A DNA stretch of 64,000 nucleotides from Agrobacterium tumefaciens. Its GTDB lineage: Bacteria; Pseudomonadota; Alphaproteobacteria; Rhizobiales; Rhizobiaceae. Every line of letters starts with the position of its first letter. Position 1 is the first letter of the stretch. Location: assembly GCF_017726655.1 (NCBI RefSeq), contig NZ_CP072308.1, positions 992,001 through 1,056,000 of the forward strand, written 5' to 3'. A program made the translations under genes and the position numbers. The notes under the pieces were generated by a model, which saw only the letters and a list, made by a program, of their open reading frames with translations, ran no database searches and was not told the origin of the DNA. This document shows, piece by piece, positions 49,141-57,572 of this stretch.

Positions 49141-49513
49141 AAAAACCTGCTTTTTTGAAGCCGGCAGGCATCGGGATTTTTCAGCGGAGAATAAATCCTG
49201 ACGCATAATCAGCAGTGACGCGGCGCCTTTAGGGCGCCGTTTTATTTTTCGCGCTCCAAAGTAGTGAAGATAAACGCCATTCATAGAATTGGCCAGATTT
49301 TGTAACGAAGACGCAAGGAAAATGCAGTACAAAACCCGCCTTCGACAAGAAGGCTATACGCGCATAGGCGTGTAGATTAGGGATACAAAAACTTTTCCAT
49401 TCCGAATTTTCCCAAATAAACATAAGTCGAGCCCCGAATTTGCGGAGACGCGGATGAGGGAAATTCGGCGATGGGAAAGCCGGGGGACAGGCCAGGGGGG
49501 CTTGGGGACGGCC
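49141..49513. other. Gap before the GGDEF gene
   Basis: 373 nt without another credible gene. It holds the strong terminator at 49221-49249. AT-rich sequence near 49300-49420 probably contains the promoter of the GGDEF gene, but no clear -35/-10 pair can be named. Confidence 0.45.
49221..49249 (+). terminator. Strong terminator after the small gene
   Basis: CGGCGCC pairs with GGCGCCG across a short loop and is followed by TTTTATTTTT. It ends the transcript of the 43-residue gene. Confidence 0.85.
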
Positions 49514-50806
49514 ATGCAGGACAAAATCCTTCTGATTGAAGATTCCGTTGCTCTTTCCATGCTGCTGAAGACGCGGCTTTCGGAGGAAACGGAAGCCGCG
49601 ATTTTCCATTGCGACAGCATGGCGGCGGCCGATGCGCTGATGCAGGCCCATGATTTCACGCTGGCTCTGACGGGTCTCAATCTGCCCGACGCGCCCAAGG
49701 GGGAAATTCTGGCCCTTCTATCCGAGCGCAGGGTGCCGGCGATCGTTTTCACCGCCACCGTGGACGACGAGGCGCGCAAGCGCTACGCCGAAAAGAAAAT
49801 CATCGATTATATTGTCAAGGACGGTCATCGCACCGTCGATGCTGTCGTGCGAACCGTCCAGCGTATTTTGAACAACAAGCTCTTTTCGGTTCTTGTCGTC
49901 GATGATGTGCGTGCGGCACGCTCCGGTCTCGTCGAAATTCTCGAGCGGCAGAATTTCAGGGTCAGCGAGGCCCATTCGGGCAAGCAGGCGCTGGAAATAC
50001 TGTCGCAGGATCCGACGATCCAGCTCGTCATCACCGATTATCATATGCCCGACATGGACGGCTACGAACTGACGCGCCGCATCTGCGACAGCCGCTCGTC
50101 CGAGGATTTGCGGGTGATCGGTATCTCTTCCTCCACGGACCGGCTGCTTTCGGCGAGCTTCCTCAAGGCGGGCGCATCTGATTTCGTCTACCGCCCCTTC
50201 GTGCCCGAAGAACTGCAATGTCGCATCGATAACAATATCGAGACCTTGAAGCAGTTGAAGCGGCTGCGCGAGCTGGCAGAACGCGACCACCTCACCGGCC
50301 TGCCAAACCGTCGCTCCTTCTTTGAACGGACGCGGGCGCTGATGGAGGTCATCAATGAAACTCACGAATGTGGCGCCGTCGCCATTCTCGATATCGACCA
50401 CTTCAAGAAGATCAACGACACGCTGGGACACGATGCCGGCGACAGGGCGCTGAAAAAGCTGGCCGAACTTCTGCATACCATGTGCGACGAGCAACAGCAC
50501 ATCCCCGCCCGGCTTGGCGGCGAGGAATTTGCCGTATTCCTGCGCGGGCTGGATGCGCATGCCGCCTATCAGTTCTGCGAGGAGCTGCGGGAACAGGTGG
50601 AAAAGAACGGCCGGCAACTGAGCGGCAGCAGCCTGGCGCTGACCATCTCCCTCGGCGTGGTGGAGATCGAAAAGGGCGAACCCTTCGACAACCAGCTCAA
50701 CGCCGCCGACCAGTTGCTCTACCTCGCCAAGGCAAATGGCCGCAACCGCGTCTATTCCGACATGATGATCACCGAGGGACTGCAGAAGATCGGGCGGAAC
50801 GGCTGA
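49514..50806 (+). CDS. PleD-like protein: two receiver domains and a GGDEF domain
   Basis: Predicted diguanylate cyclase, 430 residues from ATG at 49514 (MQDKILLIEDS). Receiver 1 (1-120) has Gly54 where the phospho-acceptor Asp should be (TGLNLPD), so it probably cannot be phosphorylated. Receiver 2 (123-240) has Asp175 (ITDYHMPDMDG), but its usual Lys before Pro is Arg227 (YRPF). The GGEEF active site is at 335-339; the upstream RxxD inhibitory site is absent. The domain layout is that of PleD. Confidence 0.9.
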   Translation: MQDKILLIEDSVALSMLLKTRLSEETEAAIFHCDSMAAADALMQAHDFTLALTGLNLPDAPKGEILALLSERRVPAIVFTATVDDEARKRYAEKKIIDYIVKDGHRTVDAVVRTVQRILNNKLFSVLVVDDVRAARSGLVEILERQNFRVSEAHSGKQALEILSQDPTIQLVITDYHMPDMDGYELTRRICDSRSSEDLRVIGISSSTDRLLSASFLKAGASDFVYRPFVPEELQCRIDNNIETLKQLKRLRELAERDHLTGLPNRRSFFERTRALMEVINETHECGAVAILDIDHFKKINDTLGHDAGDRALKKLAELLHTMCDEQQHIPARLGGEEFAVFLRGLDAHAAYQFCEELREQVEKNGRQLSGSSLALTISLGVVEIEKGEPFDNQLNAADQLLYLAKANGRNRVYSDMMITEGLQKIGRNG

Positions 50807-50849
50807 TTGTCTCTGAAGTCTTCTATGGGACCGAGCAAGTGCCACTTGT

Positions 50850-50971
50850 TTCTTCTCCCCGCCGGGGAGAAGTCCTCGGCAGCGGGATCAGGGGGCAAGC
50901 TCTCCGCATATCTCTACCGTAGACCCCTCATCTGACCCTTCGGGCCATCTTCTCCCCGGTGGGAGAAGAAA
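50850..50971. repeat. RIME2-like palindromic element, copy 1
   Basis: About 120 bp bounded by TTTCTTCTCCCC and GGGAGAAGAAA, each end also a small hairpin (CTCCCCGCCGGGGAG). Internal CCCCTCATCTGACCCTTCGGG recurs in the other copies. It fills most of the gap between the GGDEF gene and the SRAP gene. Confidence 0.75.
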
Positions 50972-51014
50972 GAGGCGGCTCGCTCAGCCCTCGTCATCGG
51001 CCTCGCGAGACACC

Positions 51015-51776
51015 TCAAAACAGCGACATCTGGCCCTCGTCCTTTGCCGGCTTGATCTTTGGCAGCGGCACGCTTTCCGGCACCGGCAGCAGGAGGTCCG
51101 CCCCGATATTCGCGACCTTGTTGACCTTGTCCGACACGGGAATCATCTCGAAAAAATCCTCCTGCACCGGCCGCATCAGGTCCGCGACGTCACGTGGCTC
51201 CTGGGTCTTGCAGTCCAGCCAGCGGCTGAAATCCTCGGGCGCTATGACCACGGGCATACGATCGTGAATACGGCCGATCGTCGCATTGGCGGCGGTGGTT
51301 AGGATGGCGCCTGTATCGACCTCCGAACCATCGGCGGAGGACCAGGTTTCCATGAGGCCGGCGAAGGCGACGATGCCGCCTTTCTTCGGGCGAATAAAAT
51401 AGGGCTGCGGTTTGCCGCCCTCCTCCTTCGGCGGGCGTCGCCATTCGTAAAAGCCTGTGGCCGGCACGAGCACGCGGCGATGGCGCATGGCGGCACGAAA
51501 AGACGCCTTGCCGATCGCCGTTTCCGAACGGGCGTTGATCAGCAGCGGAAAATCCTTGGGGTCCTTGACCCAGCCCGGCAAAAAACCCCAGCGCACCAGC
51601 ACGGCGCGGCGGTTGGGCAGGTTGCTGCCGCGCTCCTGCCGCTCGCCCTCCATGACGATCAGGATAGGCTGCGTCGGCGCGATGTTGTAACGGGCGGGAA
51701 ATTCTTCGACGCTGACGAGATCGAGAAAGTCGGCGATCTCCTCAGGCGTTGCTTCCAGTACAAAACGTCCGCACAT
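51015..51776 (-). CDS. SRAP (YedK/HMCES) DNA-protein crosslink protein
   Basis: 253 residues starting MCGRFVLEATPEEI; Cys2 becomes N-terminal and attaches to abasic sites in single-stranded DNA. The family's Asn and Glu (ARYNIAPTQ, ATGFYEWRR) and His (IHDRMPVVI) are present. A frame reaching 51932 adds residues that break the essential N-terminal Met-Cys, so this start is firm. YnfA follows upstream on the same strand. Confidence 0.92.
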   Translation of the reverse strand: MCGRFVLEATPEEIADFLDLVSVEEFPARYNIAPTQPILIVMEGERQERGSNLPNRRAVLVRWGFLPGWVKDPKDFPLLINARSETAIGKASFRAAMRHRRVLVPATGFYEWRRPPKEEGGKPQPYFIRPKKGGIVAFAGLMETWSSADGSEVDTGAILTTAANATIGRIHDRMPVVIAPEDFSRWLDCKTQEPRDVADLMRPVQEDFFEMIPVSDKVNKVANIGADLLLPVPESVPLPKIKPAKDEGQMSLF

Positions 51777-51786
51777 GGTTTTGTCC

Positions 51787-52110
51787 TCAGCCTCTTGGTC
51801 CAAACAGGATGATGGCGGTGCCAGCAAGGCAGACAGCCCCGCCGGCAATATCCCACCTGTCCGGCGCATGCCCTTCCACGCCCCACAGCCAGAACAGCGA
51901 GGCAGCAATGTAGATCCCGCCATAGGCGGCATAGGCCCTGCCGGCCGCCTCGGTCGGCACCAGCGTCAGAAGCCACGCGAAAGCGGCCAGCGCCACCATG
52001 CCGGGCAACACTATCCAACCGGTTTTGCCGAGTTTCAGCCATGCCCAGAAGGAAAAGCAGCCGGCGATTTCGGCAAGAGCCGCCAGAACGTAGATAAGAT
52101 AGACCTTCAT
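51787..52110 (-). CDS. YnfA family membrane protein
   Basis: 107 residues from ATG at 52110 ([29 protein letters not shown]), with four hydrophobic helices. Length and the Glu in ALAEIAG match the family; an EmrE-like transport role is proposed. It ends 10 nt before the SRAP start, so the two are probably cotranscribed. Confidence 0.88.
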   Translation of the reverse strand: MKVYLIYVLAALAEIAGCFSFWAWLKLGKTGWIVLPGMVALAAFAWLLTLVPTEAAGRAYAAYGGIYIAASLFWLWGVEGHAPDRWDIAGGAVCLAGTAIILFGPRG

Positions 52111-52227
52111 TCCACCGTCTTTTGCATGCACAAGACTATAACGATTGGCGCGAATACCTGAATCGATTTTTGAGCCATGATACCACTATAGACAGGCCGG
52201 AAACGGCCGAAACAAGCGAAACCATTC

Positions 52228-52644
52228 ATGACCTTTCGTATCAAGCCCCGCGCCGCCTCCTCCGCCATCGTCAGGAATGGAGACCGGCTGCTTCTGGTGC
52301 GGCGCATCAACCCGCCCTCGAAAGACATGTTCGCCTTTCCGGGTGGGCGGGCCGAAGAGGGGGAAACCCCGGCCGAGACGGCCCTGCGCGAACTGCACGA
52401 GGAGACCGGCATCGTGGCGCGCCGGCCGCAGCTTTTCGCGACTTATGACCTTCCATCGCGTGATGGTGAAGGCAGGCTGACGAGCCATTTTTTTCTGTCC
52501 GTCTTTACCGTGGAAACGGATGCCGATCCGCTGGTCACGGTCGGCGATGACGCGGCTGATGCCGGATGGTATACGCTCGCCGAAATCCGCCTCCTGCCGG
52601 CGCCGGAAAGCGTTGTCGAATGTGCGGAGCGGCTGCTTGCGTGA
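52228..52644 (+). CDS. NUDIX hydrolase
   Basis: 138 residues with the full Nudix box GRAEEGETPAETALRELHEETGI. The substrate is a nucleoside diphosphate derivative of unknown type. It diverges from ynfA across a gap of about 117 nt. The surroundings (SRAP, TIGR02301) do not narrow the substrate. Confidence 0.85.
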   Translation: MTFRIKPRAASSAIVRNGDRLLLVRRINPPSKDMFAFPGGRAEEGETPAETALRELHEETGIVARRPQLFATYDLPSRDGEGRLTSHFFLSVFTVETDADPLVTVGDDAADAGWYTLAEIRLLPAPESVVECAERLLA

Positions 52645-52744
52645 TTGCCAGCCAACCAGAATCGCGATTATCTAGGCGTATCGGCACGCCGGATGGTCGC
52701 GAGCCAACAGTTCACGAGTATGTGTGGGGCAGAATAGAATTTTG

Positions 52745-53176
52745 ATGCGGCCAACCATTTTCCTGTCCCTTTTCTTGACCATTCTTGTTATCGGGCAAGG
52801 AAAGGTTGCGCAGGCGCAGCCCTCCAAGGCCGTTTCTCCGCCACCCGCGGTGGAGGCAGCGCCGCCCAAGCCCGCACCCTATGACGACAAGCTGGCACGG
52901 CTGTCTGAAATATTGGGGGCGGTGCAATATTTGCGAACCCTGTGCCCTTCCTCAGGACCGGAGGACTGGCGCAAGTCGATGAGCGACCTGCTGGCTGCGG
53001 ACACCGCCAGCGAACCCGAACGACGCCAACGTATGACGGCCGCATTCAACCGTGGATATCGCTCTTTTGCGGCCATCCACACCAGTTGCACCCGCGCCGC
53101 CATCATGGCAGAAGAGAGCTACCGTAACGAAGGGGCAACACTCGCGCAGGAAATCGCGTCCAGGTTCGGAAATTAA
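52745..53176 (+). CDS. TIGR02301 family secreted protein
   Basis: 143 residues from ATG at 52745 (MRPTIFLSLFLTILVIGQGKVAQAQ), a clear signal peptide with cleavage near AQAQ. The mature part PYDDKLARLSEILGAVQYLRTLCP is the hallmark of the TIGR02301 family in Rhizobiales. Function is unknown. A GTG at 52724 in frame would add seven residues. Confidence 0.8.
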   Translation: MRPTIFLSLFLTILVIGQGKVAQAQPSKAVSPPPAVEAAPPKPAPYDDKLARLSEILGAVQYLRTLCPSSGPEDWRKSMSDLLAADTASEPERRQRMTAAFNRGYRSFAAIHTSCTRAAIMAEESYRNEGATLAQEIASRFGN

Positions 53177-53195
53177 AGGTTTATTAACCTCTTTT
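53174..53195 (+). terminator. Weak terminator-like hairpin
   Basis: AGGTT-TATT-AACCT followed by CTTTT overlaps the stop of the TIGR02301 gene. The five-pair stem is weak, so termination is uncertain. Confidence 0.35.
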
Positions 53196-53281
53196 CGCCG
53201 CAGCCCGTGCCGTTTTGATAAAAGGCTGCTAGTGTTGTTAACAGGGTGGTAAGGACTTGCCCGCCCTGTCGAGGATGAAAA

Positions 53282-53539
53282 ATGCAGACAAGCCGTAACG
53301 AAATCGACGATATGATCGTGCATGAAAAGATGCAGGTCGCTCTGGAACACCAGAACGAGGCATGGGCCGACGGCATGGCTGACGGCATCGAGCCGGAGAT
53401 TATCGCCGATGCCGCGATTGCTCTGGCCATGCGTGAAACCATCCGGATTCACGGTGAGGCGGGCGCTGAGGCAATGCTGGAATCGCTGCGCCAGCGCATG
53501 CTCCAGGGCGAATTTTCGCCGCAGCGGATCATACAGTAA
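53282..53539 (+). CDS. Small conserved-type hypothetical protein (85 aa)
   Basis: 85 residues, acidic and helical, with Met-rich NEIDDMIVHEKMQVALEHQNEAW and a C-terminal ESLRQRMLQGEF. I recognise no domain; conservation in Rhizobiaceae is recalled only loosely. It lies 14 nt before the next gene, which suggests co-expression. Confidence 0.55.
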   Translation: MQTSRNEIDDMIVHEKMQVALEHQNEAWADGMADGIEPEIIADAAIALAMRETIRIHGEAGAEAMLESLRQRMLQGEFSPQRIIQ

Positions 53540-53553
53540 AGCCGGGGTCTATC

Positions 53554-54324
53554 ATGTCTTGCCTGAGCAGGAGCCTGTTGCGCTCTTCCGCCCTGCTGTC
53601 CATCGTGCTTGCCCTGACCGCCGGGCCACTTGGCCTGCCGCGCAGTGCCTACGCCCTCTCGGAGCTGAAACCGGCGCAGAAGAACGAAAGCGAACCTCAA
53701 AAGCAGGGTGGTGAACAGCCGCAGCAGGCACAGCCTGCCGAGCCTGACGAAGTTGAGGGCGATTCGGACGGCATTCCCCTGCCCGACCCGTTGGTCGACC
53801 GTTCCGCCGGGCAAACAAACCCGCAAACCTCCAAGCCCGCCGATAACGGCCCTGAAATGTCCGTTGTGATCGAGCACGACATTTCCAAGGCGCCCGAGGC
53901 GGTTCGCAAGCTGCGCCAGCAGATTATCGATGCGGCGTCTTCGGGCGACATCGAAAAGCTTAGGCCCTTTATCGCCGCCGGTCAGAAGGAATTCCGCATC
54001 GACGGCAATGACGCTGAAGACCCGATTGCGGCGTTGAAGAGCTATTCCGGCGATCCCGATGGCCTGGAGGTGCTGGCGATCATCATCGACCTGTTGTCGA
54101 CCGGTTATGCGCATGTGGATGCGGGTACGCCCGACGAAGCCTATGTTTTCCCTTATTTTGCCGGGAAAGCGCTGAATACGCTGACGGCGCCTGAGAAAGT
54201 CGAGCTTCTGCGCATCATCACGGCTGGCGATCTCGCTGACATGCAGGAATATGGCAATTACAGCTTCTATCGCATCGGCATTTCGCCTGACGGCAAGTGG
54301 AAGTTTTTCACCGCGGGTGATTGA
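53554..54324 (+). CDS. Secreted hypothetical protein (256 aa)
   Basis: 256 residues: signal peptide (about 1-34), a proline/glutamine-rich low-complexity linker (35-95), and a C-terminal domain (110-256) with regular helices and WKFF at the end. The last part (IIDAASSGDIEKLRPFIAAG) has no recognised family by eye. It is the second gene of a pair with the 85-residue protein. Confidence 0.6.
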   Translation: MSCLSRSLLRSSALLSIVLALTAGPLGLPRSAYALSELKPAQKNESEPQKQGGEQPQQAQPAEPDEVEGDSDGIPLPDPLVDRSAGQTNPQTSKPADNGPEMSVVIEHDISKAPEAVRKLRQQIIDAASSGDIEKLRPFIAAGQKEFRIDGNDAEDPIAALKSYSGDPDGLEVLAIIIDLLSTGYAHVDAGTPDEAYVFPYFAGKALNTLTAPEKVELLRIITAGDLADMQEYGNYSFYRIGISPDGKWKFFTAGD

Positions 54325-54458
54325 TCGCATCGCAGTGCTTGCCGTTATCGGCCAAAAATCCTAACTGTGCGGAATGAGCGTCCGGCATCGGCATCTGTGC
54401 TCTTGGGCACATGTGCTCTTGCAAAGGACGCATTGTCTCGACGAACCAGGGTGACGCC

Positions 54459-55307
54459 ATGCCTTCCGCCTTTCTTGCCGACCGCCGCCTGATCCGGGTT
54501 TCCGGCACTGGCTCCGAGGAATTTTTGAATAACCTCATCACGGCCGATGTCGAATCGCTGCCAAAAGGCGAGGCCCGTGCAGCAGCGCTTCTGACACCGC
54601 AGGGCAAGATCCTGTTCGATTTCCTGATCTGGCGCGACGGACCCGATTTTCTGCTCGAAACGGAATCTGCCCAGCAGGACGCATTGCTGCGCCGCCTCAC
54701 CATGTACAAGTTGCGCGCAGCGGTCGATCTGAAGGCTGAGACAACCGAAGGCGTGAGCGTTTTCTGGGGTGAGCCCACCGCGGAGGCCGGTGTCGCGGAT
54801 GGTCGTTTTGCCAAGGCGGGTATCAATCTTCACCGCGTACCGGGTGCATCGGTATCCGGCGACGTTGCGGCTTACGATGCATTGCGCGTTGACCATGGCA
54901 TCGCCGAATCCGGTGCTGACTACAGCCTGCAGGATGCTTTCCCTCATGATGTGCTGATGGATGTAAACGACGGCGTTTCCTTCAAGAAGGGCTGCTTTGT
55001 CGGCCAGGAGGTCGTCTCCCGCATGAAGCACCGGGGCACGGCACGACGCCGCGTCGTCACCGTTTCCGCCGCCGACGCGCTTCCCGCCACAGGAACGGAA
55101 ATTATCGCGGACGGAAAGCCGGTCGGCGCGCTTGGGACCGTCTGTGGCAACAAGGCGCTGGCCATCGTGCGGATTGACCGCGTGGCCGATGCGCAAGCAT
55201 CCGGAACCCCGCTTCTGGCAGAGACAACGCCGGTCAACGTGGCGCTGCCGGCGTGGAGCGGCCTCTCCTTTCCAGCGGTCGATCCGGCGGCGCGGGCGGA
55301 GGACTGA
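54459..55307 (+). CDS. ygfZ: YgfZ/CAF17 iron-sulfur cluster maturation factor
   Basis: Folate-dependent GcvT-like protein that helps assemble some Fe-S enzymes. The ATG at 54459 (MPSAFLADRRLIRVSGTGSEE) gives 282 residues; an upstream in-frame start adds 16 unconserved residues. The family motif K-G-C-x2-G-Q-E is seen as KKGCFVGQEV with Cys179. The HD-domain gene starts 2 nt after its stop. Confidence 0.9.
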   Translation: MPSAFLADRRLIRVSGTGSEEFLNNLITADVESLPKGEARAAALLTPQGKILFDFLIWRDGPDFLLETESAQQDALLRRLTMYKLRAAVDLKAETTEGVSVFWGEPTAEAGVADGRFAKAGINLHRVPGASVSGDVAAYDALRVDHGIAESGADYSLQDAFPHDVLMDVNDGVSFKKGCFVGQEVVSRMKHRGTARRRVVTVSAADALPATGTEIIADGKPVGALGTVCGNKALAIVRIDRVADAQASGTPLLAETTPVNVALPAWSGLSFPAVDPAARAED

Positions 55308-55309
55308 GC

Positions 55310-55933
55310 GTGCCGCCCATCAAAAGCCCACGCGCCTGGCAGCGGATGCTGTCCGGTCGCCGGCTCGATCTGCTCGATCCCTCGCCGCTCGATGTCGAAA
55401 TCACCGATATCGCCCATGGCCTGGCGCGCGTTGCCCGCTGGAACGGCCAGACGCGTGGTGACCATGCTTTTTCCGTCGCCCAGCATTGCCTTATCGTCGA
55501 GACGATTTTCTGCAAGATGTGCATCGGCGCGACACCCGATGAGATGCAGATGGCCCTCCTCCATGACGCGCCGGAATACGTCATCGGAGATATGATCTCG
55601 CCGTTCAAATCCGTGGTCGGCGGCGGATACAAGACTGTGGAAAAACGGCTGGAAGCGGCGGTGCATCTGCGTTTCGGCCTGCCGCCGCATGCTCCGCGCG
55701 AACTGAAGGACCGCATCAAGAAGGCCGATACAGTCGCAGCTTTCTTCGAGGCGACCGAGCTTGCCGGTTTTTCCGTCGCCGAGGCGCAAAAATTCTTCGG
55801 CCTGCCGCGCGGCATCACCCGCGATATGTTCGACATCACGCCACTTCCCTCGACCGAAGCGCAAAGGCTGTTCGTCGAACGGTTCGAAGCGATCGAGGCG
55901 CTGCGATCGGCAAAGACAAACGGTTCCAAATGA
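55310..55933 (+). CDS. HD-domain hydrolase (YfbR-like)
   Basis: 207 residues from GTG at 55310, just after the ygfZ stop. The metal-binding HD residues are seen in DHAFSVAQHCLIVE and MALLHDAPEYVIGDM. E. coli YfbR is a 5'-deoxynucleotidase; here the substrate is inferred. It overlaps the next gene by 4 nt. Confidence 0.8.
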   Translation: MPPIKSPRAWQRMLSGRRLDLLDPSPLDVEITDIAHGLARVARWNGQTRGDHAFSVAQHCLIVETIFCKMCIGATPDEMQMALLHDAPEYVIGDMISPFKSVVGGGYKTVEKRLEAAVHLRFGLPPHAPRELKDRIKKADTVAAFFEATELAGFSVAEAQKFFGLPRGITRDMFDITPLPSTEAQRLFVERFEAIEALRSAKTNGSK

Positions 55934-56445
55934 CAGCCATAATCGTATCCCCACTCGGACGTATTGCCGAAATGGCGGTCAGGCATAGAGCGCGCGAAAT
56001 GGTGACGCTGATTGCCAAGGAGCAAAGCTTTCACCGGCCGGCCGTCATTGCGGCAGAACGGCACCTGACACTTGCCATGAACGACATCGCCTTCAAGGGT
56101 ACTGCTGATCTGATCGCGCCTGATGACGCTCATGTCCTGCAACTGATCGATTTTGCCCGTCAATGGGACCAGTCGGCACCGCTGCTTATTCATTGCTGGA
56201 TGGGCGTTTCGCGCTCGCCCGCCGCTGCCGTTGTCGCCGCCCTCAGTCTTTACCCCGATCAGGACGACACGGACCTTGCGCTACGTTTGCGCGCCGTCTC
56301 GCCTTATGCGACGCCGAACGCCCGCATCATCGCCATCGGCGACCGGCTGCTTCAGCGAGAAGGTCGGCTGGTTGCGGCCATCAAGAAAATCGGCCGTGGG
56401 GCGGATGCCGATGGTAACGTGCCCTTCGTGCTGCCGCTCCGCTAG
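55930..56445 (+). CDS. Tyrosine/dual-specificity phosphatase-like protein
   Basis: 171 residues with the P-loop HCWMGVSRSP (HCx5RS), the signature of cysteine phosphatases. The preceding DDAHVLQLIDFARQWD holds a possible general acid (Asp). It is translationally coupled to the HD-domain gene through an ATGA overlap. Substrate unknown. Confidence 0.82.
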   Translation: MTAIIVSPLGRIAEMAVRHRAREMVTLIAKEQSFHRPAVIAAERHLTLAMNDIAFKGTADLIAPDDAHVLQLIDFARQWDQSAPLLIHCWMGVSRSPAAAVVAALSLYPDQDDTDLALRLRAVSPYATPNARIIAIGDRLLQREGRLVAAIKKIGRGADADGNVPFVLPLR

Positions 56446-56559
56446 AGTTTTCTGGCAATCAAGAGGCCACGCTTCGGCGGGATCCAGACATTTATGGCGG
56501 AACCCACCCGCCAGCCAGTCGTTACCAAACATGAACAGCGGAAAATAACGGGATAATTT

Positions 56560-57381
56560 ATGGAACAACAGGCAACGGATATTTTCGTCGCGTCGCAGGC
56601 GGCCGTTCGACAGGCGAGCGCACTGGCGGTGCAATATTCCTTCTCGGTCATCGGCGCGTTGCTGCTTTTGATCATCGGTTGGCTGGCCGCCACCTTCCTT
56701 CAGCGCTGGGCGTTTCAGGGTCTGTCGCGCATTCGCGGTTTCGATGCCACGCTTGCCGGCTTTTTTGCGGGTGCCATTCGTTACGTCGTGCTCATTCTGG
56801 TCATCGTCATGGTGCTCGGCCAATTTGGCGTGCAGACGGCGTCCATCCTCGCCGCTCTTGGTGCTGCCGGTCTGGCGATCGGTCTGGCGCTTCAGGGCAC
56901 GCTGCAAAACATCGCGGCTGGCATCATGCTGCTCGTGCTACGCCCCTTTCGGGTGGGCGAATATATCGAGACCAGCACCGTAACGGGCACAATCATTGAA
57001 ATCGGACTGTTTGCGACAGAGCTCAAGACAAGCGACGGGCTCTATCGCCTCGCGCCGAACTCCACGCTCTGGAACGTGCCGATCACCAATTACAGCCGCT
57101 TCCCCTCGCGCCGACACGAACTGAGCCTGACGGTCAAGAACGATCAGGATCTGGCGGAAGCACAGGATATGCTGATGAATGTCGTGCGGTCGGAAAGCCG
57201 CGTCCTGCTGGACCCTGCCCCCGTCACCTTCGTTGATTCGGTAAGCGCCGACAGCGCCACTGTGAAATTGCGCTACTGGGTTCGCAGTGACAGCTACTTC
57301 GCAACGACGCGCGATGTGACGAAGGCGATGAAGCTGGCATTTGACGAACGCAAGGCCGAGGTGAGCGCCCAGCCCGCCTAA
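56560..57381 (+). CDS. MscS-type mechanosensitive channel
   Basis: Small-conductance channel that releases solutes on hypo-osmotic shock. 273 residues, about the size of E. coli MscS, with three hydrophobic helices (about 22-50, 63-92, 95-118). The pore helix GAAGLAIGLALQGTLQNIAAG and the beta domain VLRPFRVGEYIE are the family core. A strong terminator follows. Confidence 0.92.
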   Translation: MEQQATDIFVASQAAVRQASALAVQYSFSVIGALLLLIIGWLAATFLQRWAFQGLSRIRGFDATLAGFFAGAIRYVVLILVIVMVLGQFGVQTASILAALGAAGLAIGLALQGTLQNIAAGIMLLVLRPFRVGEYIETSTVTGTIIEIGLFATELKTSDGLYRLAPNSTLWNVPITNYSRFPSRRHELSLTVKNDQDLAEAQDMLMNVVRSESRVLLDPAPVTFVDSVSADSATVKLRYWVRSDSYFATTRDVTKAMKLAFDERKAEVSAQPA

Positions 57382-57425
57382 AGCACCTCCTGTAAAGGTC
57401 GGGTTGACACAGCACCTTCGACATC

Positions 57426-57463
57426 AAAAAGCGCGGTAGCCGAAAATGGCCACCGCGCTTTTT
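57426..57463 (+). terminator. Strong terminator after the MscS gene
   Basis: AAAAAGCGCGGT-GCC pairs with GGC-ACCGCGCTTTTT around a short loop, with A-run and T-run at the ends, so it can act in both directions. It isolates the MscS gene from zinT. Confidence 0.88.
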
Positions 57464-57487
57464 CACGCCCGTCATCACCAACTCGGG

Positions 57488-57546
57488 CTTGCATCCCTTT
57501 CGCGCCGCCTTTATAGACCGATATGTAATGTTATTACGTAACTTGC
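57488..57546 (+). promoter_or_regulatory. zinT promoter with Zur-like box
   Basis: CTTGCA (57488-57493) and TTATAG (57511-57516), 17 bp apart, form the promoter. AATGTTAT-TAC-GTAACTTG at 57527-57545 resembles the Zur consensus AATGTTAT-N3-ATAACATT, with the left half exact and the right half imperfect. It lies just after the expected transcription start, so zinc-bound Zur would block zinT. Confidence 0.6.
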
Positions 57547-57572
57547 ATGACCGATAGAGAGGGCCGCAAACA

